Origin: Impatiens glandulifera | Lineage: Eukaryota > Streptophyta > Magnoliopsida > Ericales > Balsaminaceae | DNA length: 64,000 bases | Assembly (NCBI RefSeq): GCF_907164915.1 | Contig: NC_061866.1 | Span: 51,581,113-51,645,112 of the forward strand | Reading direction: 5' to 3' | Part shown: one piece after another, positions 24,102 through 35,084 of the stretch | Layout of the letters: each line of letters opens with the position of its first letter | Numbering within the stretch: position 1 is the stretch's first letter | Position numbers and translations under genes: made by a program | Notes under the pieces: generated by a model | The model's input: the letters and a program-made list of their open reading frames with translations, nothing else | Databases searched by the model: none | Told to the model about the DNA's origin: nothing

Positions 24102-24148
24102 AAACATCAAATTGACGGTTCATCTTCAAAACTGCTTGAAACCGCCAT

Positions 24149-24157
24149 CTATATAAA
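24149..24157 (+). promoter_or_regulatory. TATA box of cargo ORF C
   Basis: CTATATAAA lies 121 bp before the chosen ATG, with a CTCTCTC-rich leader between. Confidence 0.55.
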
Positions 24158-24269
24158 TTTAAATCAGCCCATTCAACACATGTGCTTTCTCTCTCTAAAA
24201 CTTCCAGAACTTCAAACATCTCTCTATCTGATCATCATCAATCTTCATCTTCCTCTCTCAAAAGCTATC

Positions 24270-27116
24270 ATGGATCTAGGCAAAGCGCCCTTTCAATGGA
24301 TGTTGCAGGTAGACTTCGCAGACATCGATGAGCACGCTGACGACAAGAACAAGGCTGTTCTTCAACTTCTTCGAGAATCTGGGTTGGAGAAGTTTCTCTC
24401 TGGTCCGTTCACCATCTACCCGGCGGCGGTGACGGAGTTCTTAGCGACGGCGACACTGTTGAAAAGAAAGATTTCTGCTACCGTTAACGGGAAAGACGTC
24501 CTTATAACTGAAGAAATCTTTGCCGAAGCTCTTGGTCTGCCCAACACAGGTTCGGACCTAAAGTTCGACCTAACCGAAGCAGAGTCAAATGCTGCCCGAT
24601 TGGTTGTATCCTTCTCAGGTCAGGATCTGGTGATCCACAGCAGCCGGAAAATCAAGTTAAAACCGGAATACAGATGGTTGGTGACCGTCATCTCCAAATC
24701 GCTCCAAGGAAGGGGAGGTAACTTCGATAACCTCACAAAGCTTAAGCTCAGAATGCTGTTAGCCATTGTCCGCAACGATAAGGTGGACTGGGGATACGTT
24801 TTATATGAAGAGTTCTGCCAAATGATAATCAAGAAAGACGGTCGGGTGCAGGCGTATGCTATGCAAATCGTTAAGATTCTTGAGTTCCTTAATGTGGAAC
24901 TAGGTGAAGGCATACCGCTTCCAATCTCCAACATTCTTGACTCTGAGTTAGTAGCAGAAAAACCGGAGAAGACGATAAAGCCAAAAACCTCAAAAACGAA
25001 ATCATCTAAGGGAGCCAGTTCATCGGTTCCAGTTGAAGAAGAAGAAACAAGACAAAGAAAACCGTCAAGAAAAGCGGTTGAGGCAGAAGCTCCACCAGAA
25101 CCGAAAAGGAGGAAGAAGGTATCAGCAAAGAAAAGTGCAAAGAAACCGGCGGAGTCCGAGAAAACGCTTTCCTCGGACAATCCACCGGAAAGAACCGCAG
25201 ATGTCTTCCAGCCCATCCCAATCAACACCGTTGTCCCAACTCCCATCCCATCCGATTCTCCAAAGCAAACCGAATCTTCGGGGAGCGAGGAGAACAAGTC
25301 AAACTCTAAGGAGGAAGCAGAGGGAAATATTCACTCTGCAACCTCCAAGTCACCAAGCAAACAAGCCGATGAAGTATTAGCCGATGTGGGCTTGAATGCC
25401 TCAGAGGCAATTCAGAATGTGGTCCAAGAGATCACAAGAGAAACCGAAGAAGACGATGTTTCTAGTCGTCGGAAGCCAGAAAATCAGGTTGAAATACCTG
25501 ATCCAACAGAAGTTCAACCGGTCGATGAGACGATCAAGTCAACAGAAAATGCACCTCCGGCTCAGGAGGAAAACATTGAAGAACGGGAACCTTCCGGTTC
25601 CGCAGAAGGCAAAACAGCTCCAGAAGGTCCTTCTCGAATAGACAAAGGCAAGGGCATTCTGATTGAAGAACCAACTGAAACCGGAACGGGCACGTTGCAG
25701 ATTGATGCTCAGACTGAAGCTACAACCGAAGAAGAATATCCATACACCTTAGAGCAAGAAAATGAGCTGTTTGATGAATTCATTCAAGATATGAACAAAG
25801 GTGCGAGTGACGCACTAGCTCCATATATCCGGTGGGTGAAGCTCCGAAGCGAGACCAAACTATCCGACATGCTTCCAGGTTTCAGTGGAAACAGACAGTG
25901 GGACGCACTCGTCCAGCTAGAAGAAAGGGCACTCGAGTTAGCTAACACCCAATTAATCCAACCGGCGTTTTCCAAAGCTCCGGTAATTCTTGAAAACGTT
26001 CGGTTATAGGAAGTTGAGAATGCCTTTCAAGAAATCCAAGGAAAGAACCTAGAACCGATTGAAATGAAAATGGCAGAACGATTCCTTGAAGTACGAGAAC
26101 GGCTTGTGCGAAGCTTCGAACGCCTTGACAAGAAATGGTGGGATACTTGCCAACGACAATTCAACAATCCTGAGTTATTCCAAAGTAAGCCTTTCTTTTT
26201 AAGTGGGGAAACATCCGGCGCCTCTGAAAATCTGGAACAAGAAAACGCTCAACCGGTAAAAGCCCTGGACATAGATCAGATCAAACAAGCAGTGGTAGAA
26301 ACAGTTGACTCATGTCTTGGGAACTTTAAAGCTATAACCGAAGAAAGAATCTCAACAGCTGAAGACAAAATGGTAAGCTCTCTACAAACCATGATGGATA
26401 CGACGATGCAAACAACTGTGAAAACCATGATTGCCGAGTCCGTCAAAGCCGCAACCGCTCCACTTTTGGACATGCTGCAAGCAATGGCAATACAGATCGG
26501 GGAAATGTCCAAGGATCAAGTCAGCTCCACCCAAACTCAAATCGAAAAAGATGCCGAAACCGCACGGAAATTGCAAGAAGAAGAGATTGAAAGAGAACGG
26601 CTACAGAAGGAACTTGAAGATAAAGATCATGAGCTTGCCCAACAATGCAATGAAGAGGAGCAGGCTAACGCTCAGGAACCGGTACAGGGTCAATCGTCTC
26701 ATTCCATGAGCACAAGGAACAAGAACAAGAAGAAGCGAAGTGCCATTAAAAACGTGATGAAGCGGGCAGAACTGAAGACAGCCGAACCGGTTGCGTTGAA
26801 TGCGGAACCGCTTGATGAAGAAGAAGAAGAAGACCCGGAGGAACTCAACGGACGGAGAAGAAGGACAACCAGAGAACTTGCAGCAACTCCAAGCTTCAGA
26901 CCTTTGACTGTTCCACCACGTCCACCGCCAAAACCAGTCTGCGCCAACTTCAATCTTAAGAAACAGGTCACAGGTCATTCAAGTGTATGGGCCGGTGTGC
27001 TGATCGATGCTGACAGACGTGCCAGAGAGCACAGAGCACGAATAGAAGAAGCAAAAAGACGTCTGGACAAAGAGCTGGAAAAGGAGCAAGACAAGGGGGG
27101 ATCATCCAAGCCTTAA
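24270..27116 (+). pseudogene. Copia cargo ORF C, 948 codons with one amber stop
   Basis: The ATG at 24270 follows a CT-rich leader in good context. An earlier in-frame ATG at 24180 sits in leader-like sequence. Residues 1 to about 220 are the ORF A/B domain (VDFADIDEH, SGLEKFLSG, ITEEIFAEALGLPNTG, LRMLLAIV, VDWGYVLYEEF, AYAMQI). Residues about 230-500 are disordered and rich in Lys, Glu, Ser and Pro, with basic clusters. The C-terminal part has helical, charged segments likely to form coiled coils (ARKLQEEEIERERLQKELED), a basic NLS-like RNKNKKKR, and a Pro-rich stretch. Codon 580 is TAG (26007-26009), and the same frame resumes at once and stays open to 27116. This looks like one point mutation in an otherwise intact gene. 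Function unknown. Confidence 0.75.
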
Positions 27117-27365
27117 ACTCTATTTCTATAATTATTTTGAACAATTATGTTTTTGCTGTGTTTCAGAACTTGGTTACTTTTACATACTTTCTATGTTTTT
27201 CAAACATACTTTCTATGTTTTTCAAACATATAATCTCACCTATTTCTATTCAAAACATACACTTATCAAAAATCAAACTCATGTTTTTCAAACACGTTTC
27301 TCTCAAAACAAAATTCTTAAAACCGGCCACACATTACAATTTTTGAATATTTATTCTAAATAATC

Positions 27366-27379
27366 AAAAAGGGAGAAAT
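27366..27379 (+). other. Polypurine tract used for this insertion
   Basis: AAAAAGGGAGAAAT directly precedes the 3' LTR. An identical tract at 27459-27472 lies 93 bp further on, inside the LTR, before a second TGATAG. Confidence 0.8.
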
Positions 27380-28722
27380 TGATAGAAAAATTAAGTAAGT
27401 TAATTTTCTTAAAAACCGGCCACACATTACAATTTTTGAATATTTATTCTAAATAATCAAAAAGGGAGAAATTGATAGAAAAATTAAGTAGATTAATTTT
27501 GGAACCGGCCAGACAAACTAAACAGAAGCTGAATTTCATGTGCAGGTACTTAACAAACCGGAACCAGAAACCCAGCATCAATAACCGGTCGCTACCACTT
27601 CAAAGAAACCGGCTTCAAGTGATCAAGATAAATGATCACAGGAACCGGCTTCACTTTCTCAAGCAACCGGTTAACGAAGAACAAAAGATTACACTCCAAC
27701 CGGATCATAATGCACAACACACAGAAACCGGAAAGTACAGATCAAAAATCAGAAGATTCAAATCTCAAGAGTGACGTACTATGACGAAAGAAACGTGTCT
27801 CGAAAGAATAAAAGAAGATCAGATCCGATCAGAAGCATGGGAGGAAAGCAATGATGCCTTGGTGATCCGATGCTGACGACCGGAAGCGGATGTTCAACAC
27901 GTGTATCAATCTGAAAACCGGCTATGTCATCATCTGTTCAGAGTCACCTGCATGAATGCCAGGTGTTGAGGAAGTTGAAGCGTGCAAGCAATCTTCCTGC
28001 AAACAGGCGTGATGACGATCAACCAATCCAGAAGAGAGAGAAGAAAGTAGCCGTTAGTTACTTTCAGCTATAAAAGGAAGATGGATCGTCTTCATTAAAT
28101 GCCAGTTCCGAAAAGCAACAGATTACGAAAACAAGTCATAAAGCATTAAATTCTAGAGAGATAAAGTCTGATATTCTAAAATCGGTTTGCCTAAAACCGG
28201 AAGTCATTTGTGTGATATTGTGTTGAGTTGTTGTATTACATCGAAGTGTGAGTTTGGTGTAACCGGCGAGTAGCGAAGTTGGGCTCGACCGGAAGTGTAA
28301 ATTGTAACTCTAAAGAGTTAGTGGAGATCCTTCTCATAACCTGAGAAGAAGGGGTGACGTAGGAGGGTTGGCTCCGAACATCCATAAACAAATTTCCGTG
28401 TCTTGTGTTCTTTCATTTCGCTTTCATTTCCCGCCGTCTTACCGTAAACCGCAAATCAATTATACTTCCAAAACCGGTCACTCACTTTCGTTAAACATCC
28501 TCCTTCTTAAACATCATCTAAAGTCGCAAACGTTGCTTCAACCTGAAACAGACACTTCCGCCCTTGAACACCGGTTCAAGAGTCTGTGACAGGTTGTGCA
28601 GTGCTGAGAACGGTTTTAGTCTTTAACCGGACTATCACCAAGTTGTGTGTGTTGTAAGCGGTCACCCTTACCGAAACCGGAAAAACAACCCCGGTCCTCC
28701 AAGGGCGTCCCCGATCCTAACA
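27380..28722 (+). repeat. 3' LTR, 1343 bp
   Basis: Same length and ends as the 5' LTR, with two visible substitutions. The TGTTT duplication follows at 28723-28727. The short frames inside it are not genes. Confidence 0.93.
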
Positions 28723-29954
28723 TGTTTCGAACTCGCAACCTAACAAAAACAAGCTTAACCCTTTAATCAACTAGGCTAATACGACTTTATATTTTAAATT
28801 CAAAACCAAATTTAATAAAAATGGACGTTTTAATAATATAATTTCATCACATGTATATAAAATGCTGCTTAATTTTAAAAATGTTCGGATTGCCGGGTCG
28901 AGAGTTGTTATGCTATCACATTTTTACCTTAATTTTTTTTTTCGATTTGCAAATACACGGGACACATGCTAATTTTATTAATACTAAAAATAATAATCTG
29001 ATTAAAAAGGTGATCATAACAATAAAGATTATATATTCTATATAGTTTAAAATATAAATCCAATTACAAAAATACTTATTGAAGAGAGAATGAATATCAT
29101 TATGAGCACATAATTAGTTTCAAACAATACTTGAAGTATGACTTTTACGAGTAATGAAAACTTTCCATCAATCCTCGAATAGGTCAAAAATATATATATA
29201 TAATGCTGTTTAATTTTTAAAATGTTCAGATTGTCGAGTCGAGATTTGTTTAAAATACCATCACATTTTTATCTTAATTTTTTTTCTCGATTTGCAAATG
29301 CACGGGACACAGGCTAGTTTCATTAATACTAAAAATAATATTCTGATTGAAAGGGTAATCATAATAAAGATTATATATTCTAATTATATTTTAAGGTATT
29401 TTATAATATATATATATATACTAATTAAAAAATAAATAAAATCATATTATAAACAAAATAATTGAAGAAATAAAATCAAATGTAAAAACAGCTTTAATAC
29501 AATAGAGTTGCTAGAATTGATGACCAACTTTGGAATGCCATTTACATGTTCTCAATGTAAGATATATAATATATTGATATATTTTTTTCTAACTGCTATG
29601 CAAATGCATGCAATTTATGTGTTTAATTGTTTGTTTTAGGTGATATCAAAGTTCACTAAATATCGCAAATTAAGGACTTTGTTGTGTTATTTAAATAATT
29701 TTTAAATAATCTATTATTTGTTTACCTAATACCTATTTTGTCGTCAATTAATTAAAATATTAATAACATTTAAGTATTTTTCATCGGCTATAAAACTCAA
29801 TTCAATAAATTTAGTTTTGCATCTGGATACCAATAAAATTATTTGTTTTTTACTCCGTAGTCTATAAAAAACGAGACAAAACAATAAGTTAATATTGTAA
29901 AACTGTGTATAAAACCAAACTTCGGATTAAACTTTTGGAATCGAAATTATTTCA

Positions 29955-30077
29955 GGGGAATATGATAGAAGAAAGACTTGTCCCAATCACCGTAGGGTTG
30001 GTTCAACCAAGAAAGGCATGGTAGAGTCATTTCTTTTTGTTGATGAAGTCTCCTTCAGATCTTACAACTACTGAACT
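29955..30077 (+). other. Unexplained conserved GC-richer segment, copy 1
   Basis: About 120 bp, preceded by TTATTTCAG like a 3' splice site, is identical by eye to 57717-57839 while flanking DNA differs by a few percent. It has an open frame (about 38 codons, containing CPNHRRVGSTKKGMVES) ending in TGA. It may be a captured exon or a structured RNA. I do not recognise it. Confidence 0.35.
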
Positions 30078-30349
30078 GAACTCGCATTTTGCGCTCTTCG
30101 AAACCTTTTTTAATTCGATTATGGGCCGCTATAACTATTCAAGAAGACACTCGAAATAAGAAGAATAAAAATAACATCTGTAGTAACTCTCTGGAAAGAG
30201 AGTCTTGATTAAGATGTTCTATGTATATGTATAGGGAATTATCGAAAAACTCTATAATAAAGAAACATATTTTTGTAATTAATAATCTTATTATATATTT
30301 TTGATCTAACAAAAATAAAGAGGAGAACTTCTTAGACAAGAGTTTATTA

Positions 30350-30381
<32 letters not shown>

Positions 30382-31394
30382 TTCTTACTAAATTAGAATT
30401 ATTTTTTTGAAATAATAATTTATTCTCTCAAATAAACTATTAACATGTACTATTATTGTGAATTTAATTTTGACTTTAATATAGTCACTTTTTGAATCGG
30501 TCATAATCTGATTCGATTGAAAATCCGAACTGAAAACTTTCGTTAGAAAGGTTAGCTATCGAAATAAAGTAAGCGTCGTCGAAGTGAAACAAACGCTATT
30601 GAGTGAAGCTTGTTTCACTTGTATTGACGTTGTAAATAGTAATGAAGTAAGCTTCACTCAAGTACGTTTAAGGTTTAATCCAGAATGAAGCGCTGATATT
30701 TTCAAGTTTATAGTTTTTTTTAATTCGTATGTAATTTAATAATATAATATTAATGTAATTTATTTTTTAAATAACCAATCAAACAATTTTTTATAAAATT
30801 TCTTAATTGATGGTAAGATGATTTAAATAACTCATAACTAATTTTAGATGTATTAAAATTTAAAAAGTTTGATTATGAAAATATTTTTTTAATAAAAAAA
30901 ATAATATATATAAAAAATTAAGTATTTTAATTATTTTGGAAAAAAAGTAATTTATTATTAATTGATTAGCATGGGAAATGAGAATATGACAAAATATTTA
31001 AAGATTATTCAAATCACTTGTTTGAAACAAAAACAATCATTAAAAAATATATATATTATTATTTTATATTTTTATAAATAATTTAATTAATAAAATAAAT
31101 TATTTCTATTAAAGAAATTTAAATAATTTTCAAATAACTTACAATTATTTAATTAATTATATTAATTATAAATATTTGATATGATATTTGTTTTCAAATA
31201 TGTGCAAGATATACAATTTATATATCAATATATTTAAATTTAACTTTTTTTAAAAGAAATTTAAAATCTTGTACAACCCTTGGTTCAACTGATTGTCACA
31301 ATAGTATTAAGTTAAAATGGGATATGAGAGGTTAATTTCCTAAATTTAAAATAAAATTTTAAAAATTAAGTTTTTTCATTTAAAAGAAAAAAAA

Positions 31395-31925
31395 ATAAGG
31401 GGTAAGGCAAGGGGACCCGTCTCTTATTACTTTTTCGTAGCTATCTTGGCGATCTTTGAGAGCATATTCGCGATCTTTTAGAACATCTTCGCAATGTTCC
31501 GAAAGAATCGTCCATACATTTTTCACAAGTTCTGTGAGGTAGAGGAGGTAACCCATTTATGATTTGTTGACGATTTGTTCATTTTAGCGCACATTGATTA
31601 CATTAAAACTATTAGGGTTGCACTAACGTTTTTTTTCTGAGGTTACAGGTTTAACTATTAATGAAAGCAAAAATGTGACATTTTATAGAGGCGTGAATGA
31701 CGAAACAAAGCAGGACATTTTCAACATAATGGGCATCAAGGAAGATAGCTTTCCCGTGAGGTATTTAGGAATTCTGTTAACCGCGATGAGATCAAGATCT
31801 CACACTGCAAGTCGTTGATTGAAAAGGTGAAAAACACGATATCTGACTAGGCAACGAAAAAACTTTCTTATGTAGAGAAGATGGAACTTATCAAAACCGT
31901 GGTCTTGACTACTGGCCACAATAAT
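31395..31925 (+). mobile_element. LINE reverse-transcriptase fragment, copy 1
   Basis: Homologous to 45290-45790: AILAIFES, a decayed FADDL (FVDDL), LTINESKN, VRYLGI and ISHCK remain, with several stops and a frame change. It is truncated at both ends and joined to peptide exon 2 sequence at its 3' side. Confidence 0.75.
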
Positions 31926-32040
31926 ATATTAAAAATCCATTGGTGCAAGTAATATTGTCCTCTATGTGGTGGTATTTGTTTAAAAGGAAAGTGTGATTGC
32001 CATTCACATTCACAATATATCACAAGATACAAATTAAAGT
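31926..32040 (+). pseudogene. Peptide gene exon 2 remnant fused to LINE
   Basis: From TGG at 31941 the frame reads WCK, then TAA (31950-31952), then YCPLCGGICLKGKCDCHSHS, so all six cysteines survive after the stop. Promoter, exon 1 and the first part of exon 2 are replaced by LINE sequence. The family 3' flank with its poly-A signal follows. The second copy is at 59696. Confidence 0.75.
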
Positions 32041-33102
32041 TAATATAGAATGTGAAAACAAATAAGTATTCTGGTATGAATTGAGTTGTATATATTGTTC
32101 TTGTATAATTAAACTAAGTCAATATTTGACCAATTACTTAATTTAATATATTAATAACTTATTTAATATAAATTAATTTGATAATATTCTAAACTAATAT
32201 TCTAACCAATTTTTTTTTTTTTCTTTCTAAGCACAAACAATTAGTTCTTTTTATTTTTAAATATAATTTATCAAAATTTAATGTTTTGAGTTTAATTTTA
32301 AAAAATATCTCAAAAAAATATGATTATATCTAATTATAAAATTTTAATAGTTGACCTCCTACTTTATTTAATATATTAATAACTTGTTTAATATAAATTT
32401 ATTTGATAATGTATATTTTTAATTACTTATTTATACGAATTTAATTGAAAATATTTATAAAAAAAACTAAAATATCAAACTTATTAAAAGAAGAAAAAAC
32501 CATTATTCAAAAATAAAAATAAAACACCTTTATCTTTATAATTTTTTTCTTTACAAATACAAACTTCATTGTTTTTTCGTTTTGATTATAATTTATTAAA
32601 TTTTAATTTTTTAGAATAATTAAAAAAAATGTCATCATATCTAATATAATTATAAAATAAAAAAGAGTGATAACAGAATTGTTAAATATATTTTATAATT
32701 AGATTAAATATGATTAAAAAAATAAAATACTATATTTTTATAAACAAAATAATTGAATAAATAAAATCAAATGTAAAAACAACTTGAATTCAATAGAGTT
32801 GCTAGAATTCAATTGAGATAATTTTTTCTACCTTCTATACAAATGCATGCAATTTATGTGTAGAATCATATTAGTTGAGTGGATTAAAAATCTGAAAATT
32901 TACTCTCCTATTAAATTTTCAATTCACTCGATTCATATCACAACATTTTATATATATATTAATGACATTTAGATTGAACTAAATATCATATATATTTGAA
33001 AAACTACATGTAAAATTAATTTTATTTTTTGTAAATCTAACAAAATCTTTAAAGATTTGATTAATTCTTTGTATTAACTAATAAAAAATTCAAAAAAAAA
33101 TT

Positions 33103-33243
33103 CAAACTTTAGATTTTGTAAATACATCTTTATTATGTCAAAAATTCAAACTTTAGACATATTGTGACTACATATATGTATATATATGGGTACAAATATT
33201 ATCTAAACAAAATTGAAACTATTGAGTTTATATTCAGGAAAAT
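33103..33243 (+). promoter_or_regulatory. Conserved family promoter of the 33244 gene
   Basis: Same block as at other genes, here with a roughly 25-bp internal duplication (TTCAAACTTTAGA twice) that separates the two conserved halves. It is shared only with 60886-61024. Confidence 0.6.
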
Positions 33244-33543
33244 ATGAAGAAGACTTTCCTTTATATGTGTTTCTTATTTTATATTATTATGTCAGGTTAA
33301 CATTTCTACTCAGAAATATTTTTTCATTATTTAATAATTTTGAATATTTATGTTTTTTTTTAATATATACTAGGTACAATAACATTTTCATTGACTTCGG
33401 ATGATCCAACCCTAATAGATTCCCTAATCAGTTGGTGTAACCTTGTTTGTCCTTTATGTGGTGGTATTTGTTTGAAAGGAAAATGTTATTGCGATCCTGT
33501 GTCACGTTCTAAACCTAACATAGAATTAGGTGAAAACAATTAA
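33244..33543 (+). CDS. Secreted six-cysteine peptide, 73 aa, two exons
   Basis: Exons are 33244-33295 and 33374-33543, with a 78-bp phase-1 intron. The signal peptide is MKKTFLYMCFLFYIIMS. After an acidic linker (SDDPTLIDS) the mature part has the spacing C-x3-C-x2-C-x3-C-x4-C-x-C (WCNLVC, CPLC, CYC) and a hydrophilic tail ending ELGENN. Compared with its duplicate at 61025, exon 1 is identical, but exon 2 differs at eight amino-acid-changing codons and one silent codon. An AATAAA lies about 40 bp after the stop. It is predicted to be exported; its target is unknown. Confidence 0.82.
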
Positions 33544-35084
33544 GAATTAATTTGTGTACAAGTTGAGTTGAGTTGTTCTTGTGTAATAAAACTAAGGCTT
33601 AATTTAATATATTAATAACTTATTTAATATAAGTTTATTTGATTAATTTATATTTATAATTATTTATTTATTTATATGAATTTAAGTAAAAATATGTTAA
33701 AAATATCAAACTTATTAATAATAATAATAAAAAAAAGAAGTTAGCAACTTTTATCTTTCTAAATTTTCCATTTTTCTCCTTTACATGAACAAACTTCATT
33801 CTCCATTTTATTACAAAAATCATAAAAAAAATGTCATCATATCTAATCTAATTATAAAATTTTAATGTATGACATACTGCTTAATTTAATATATTAATAA
33901 TTTATTTAATATAAGTTTATTTGATAGTATATATTTATAATTACTCATATTTATACGAATTTAAGTGAAAATATATTTAAAATAAAAAATTAAATATCAA
34001 ACTTATATTAAAAAAAAAACACAATATTCTAACAATCACAAAAAAAAAACTTTATCCTTCTAAATATTTTTTTTCTTTACAAGTACAAACTTCATTCTTT
34101 TTATTTTTTATTATAATTTATCAAAAATTTAATGTTGTAAGATTATTTTTAAAAATCATATGTTTATATTTAAACTAATTATAAAATAGAAAAAATGAAA
34201 AAAGAATTGTTAAATATATTATTCGCATTAAACGCACCTATCAATCACGTACGTTCATATTCTCATTTTTGTATTTGAACCAAACGCTCCTCAATGAAAT
34301 TATTTGTATTTTGATATATGAAAATTTATATAAAATGTTATTTTCATATTTATTCCACATTGTTTGTATATATTTTCTTTCTCAAATTCTTGTCAAGAGT
34401 ATTTAAAAAAAAAATCATAACAATGATACCAAAAAAAGTTATTTAAAATATGCTAAAAGTTATATTAAGGGAGCTCAATTAATTTCTAAAACACTTAAGG
34501 TTATTGTTTCGGTAGAGTGATGTTTTTTTATTAAAATAATTAAAAGGTATTAATATATAATAATAAAAATAAATTTAAAATAGAAATAAATTATATTTTA
34601 ATTAATAAATTAAATAATATATTTAATTAGAGGATAAATAAAGTAGTATTTAGTTAGCATGAGAATTTAAAGTTGAGTTTGTTTTTAAGAGATTACATCG
34701 GCAAAGAAGTTTTGATCATTTTACCTAGCTTCATTCCGCAAATTCGTTCTCTCATTTGAGATAGAATTTAACTATCTCTTTTCATCGTTGTTTGTCTATT
34801 CGTATCTGTTTAAATTATTTTTAATTTTCATAAAAAGAAAAAGAATAGTTGATAATTAAATCAATATTTGTAGAGTGATTCAAATTATAATTAAACTCAA
34901 TTTTAATTCTACAATATTAGAATTTATCTAATTTTTTCAGTTATATATAACCTAGATTCAACTTTTGTAATGATATTTAAATTATTATTATTATTATTAT
35001 TAAGTTATCTTGTTTGCTCTGCTTCTCATTCAACTTTTGTAATGATAAGGTGTGCATCTAAAGAGATTCATGGTCACATGATTA

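Larger units (their letters stand above)
14604..28722 (+). mobile_element. Ty1-copia LTR retrotransposon, 14.1 kb, with three extra ORFs
   Basis: The order is 5' LTR, tRNA-iMet primer site, gag, pol (PR-INT-RT-RNaseH, the copia order), about 6 kb with three ORFs, doubled polypurine tract, 3' LTR. It is flanked by TGTTT duplications. Its large gag, 1.3-kb LTRs and long coding region after pol fit the SIRE/Maximus lineage, whose members often carry an extra post-pol ORF. The LTRs differ at two positions that I can see, so the insertion is recent. The element is GC-richer than its surroundings and unusually dense in ACCGG/CCGGT. Stops in pol and the third ORF, and a frame change between gag and pol, suggest it is not autonomous. 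Confidence 0.95.
28728..35084. repeat. Segmental duplication block B, copy 1
   Basis: Collinear with 56841-62889 at an offset of about 27.8 kb. It includes the unexplained segment near 29955, the LINE/peptide fusion at 31395-32040 and the peptide gene at 33244. Two diverged copies of a short Helitron-type repeat (ends in TGCACGGGACACA) lie at about 28850-29000 and 29190-29330. The stretches 30111-31394, 32041-33102 and 33544-35084 are AT-rich without genes; a frame-shifted copy of the 53-codon ORF sits near 34420. Confidence 0.85.

Noticed and set aside
21816..27116. Envelope-like gene after pol
   Set aside because: None of the three ORFs has a signal peptide, transmembrane segment or cysteine-rich ectodomain; only the position matches.
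30560..30700. Short inverted repeat GTGAAACAA/TTGTTTCAC (also near 58360) as a possible structured RNA
   Set aside because: Arms are short and surrounding repeats are imperfect; there is not enough to support an RNA gene.
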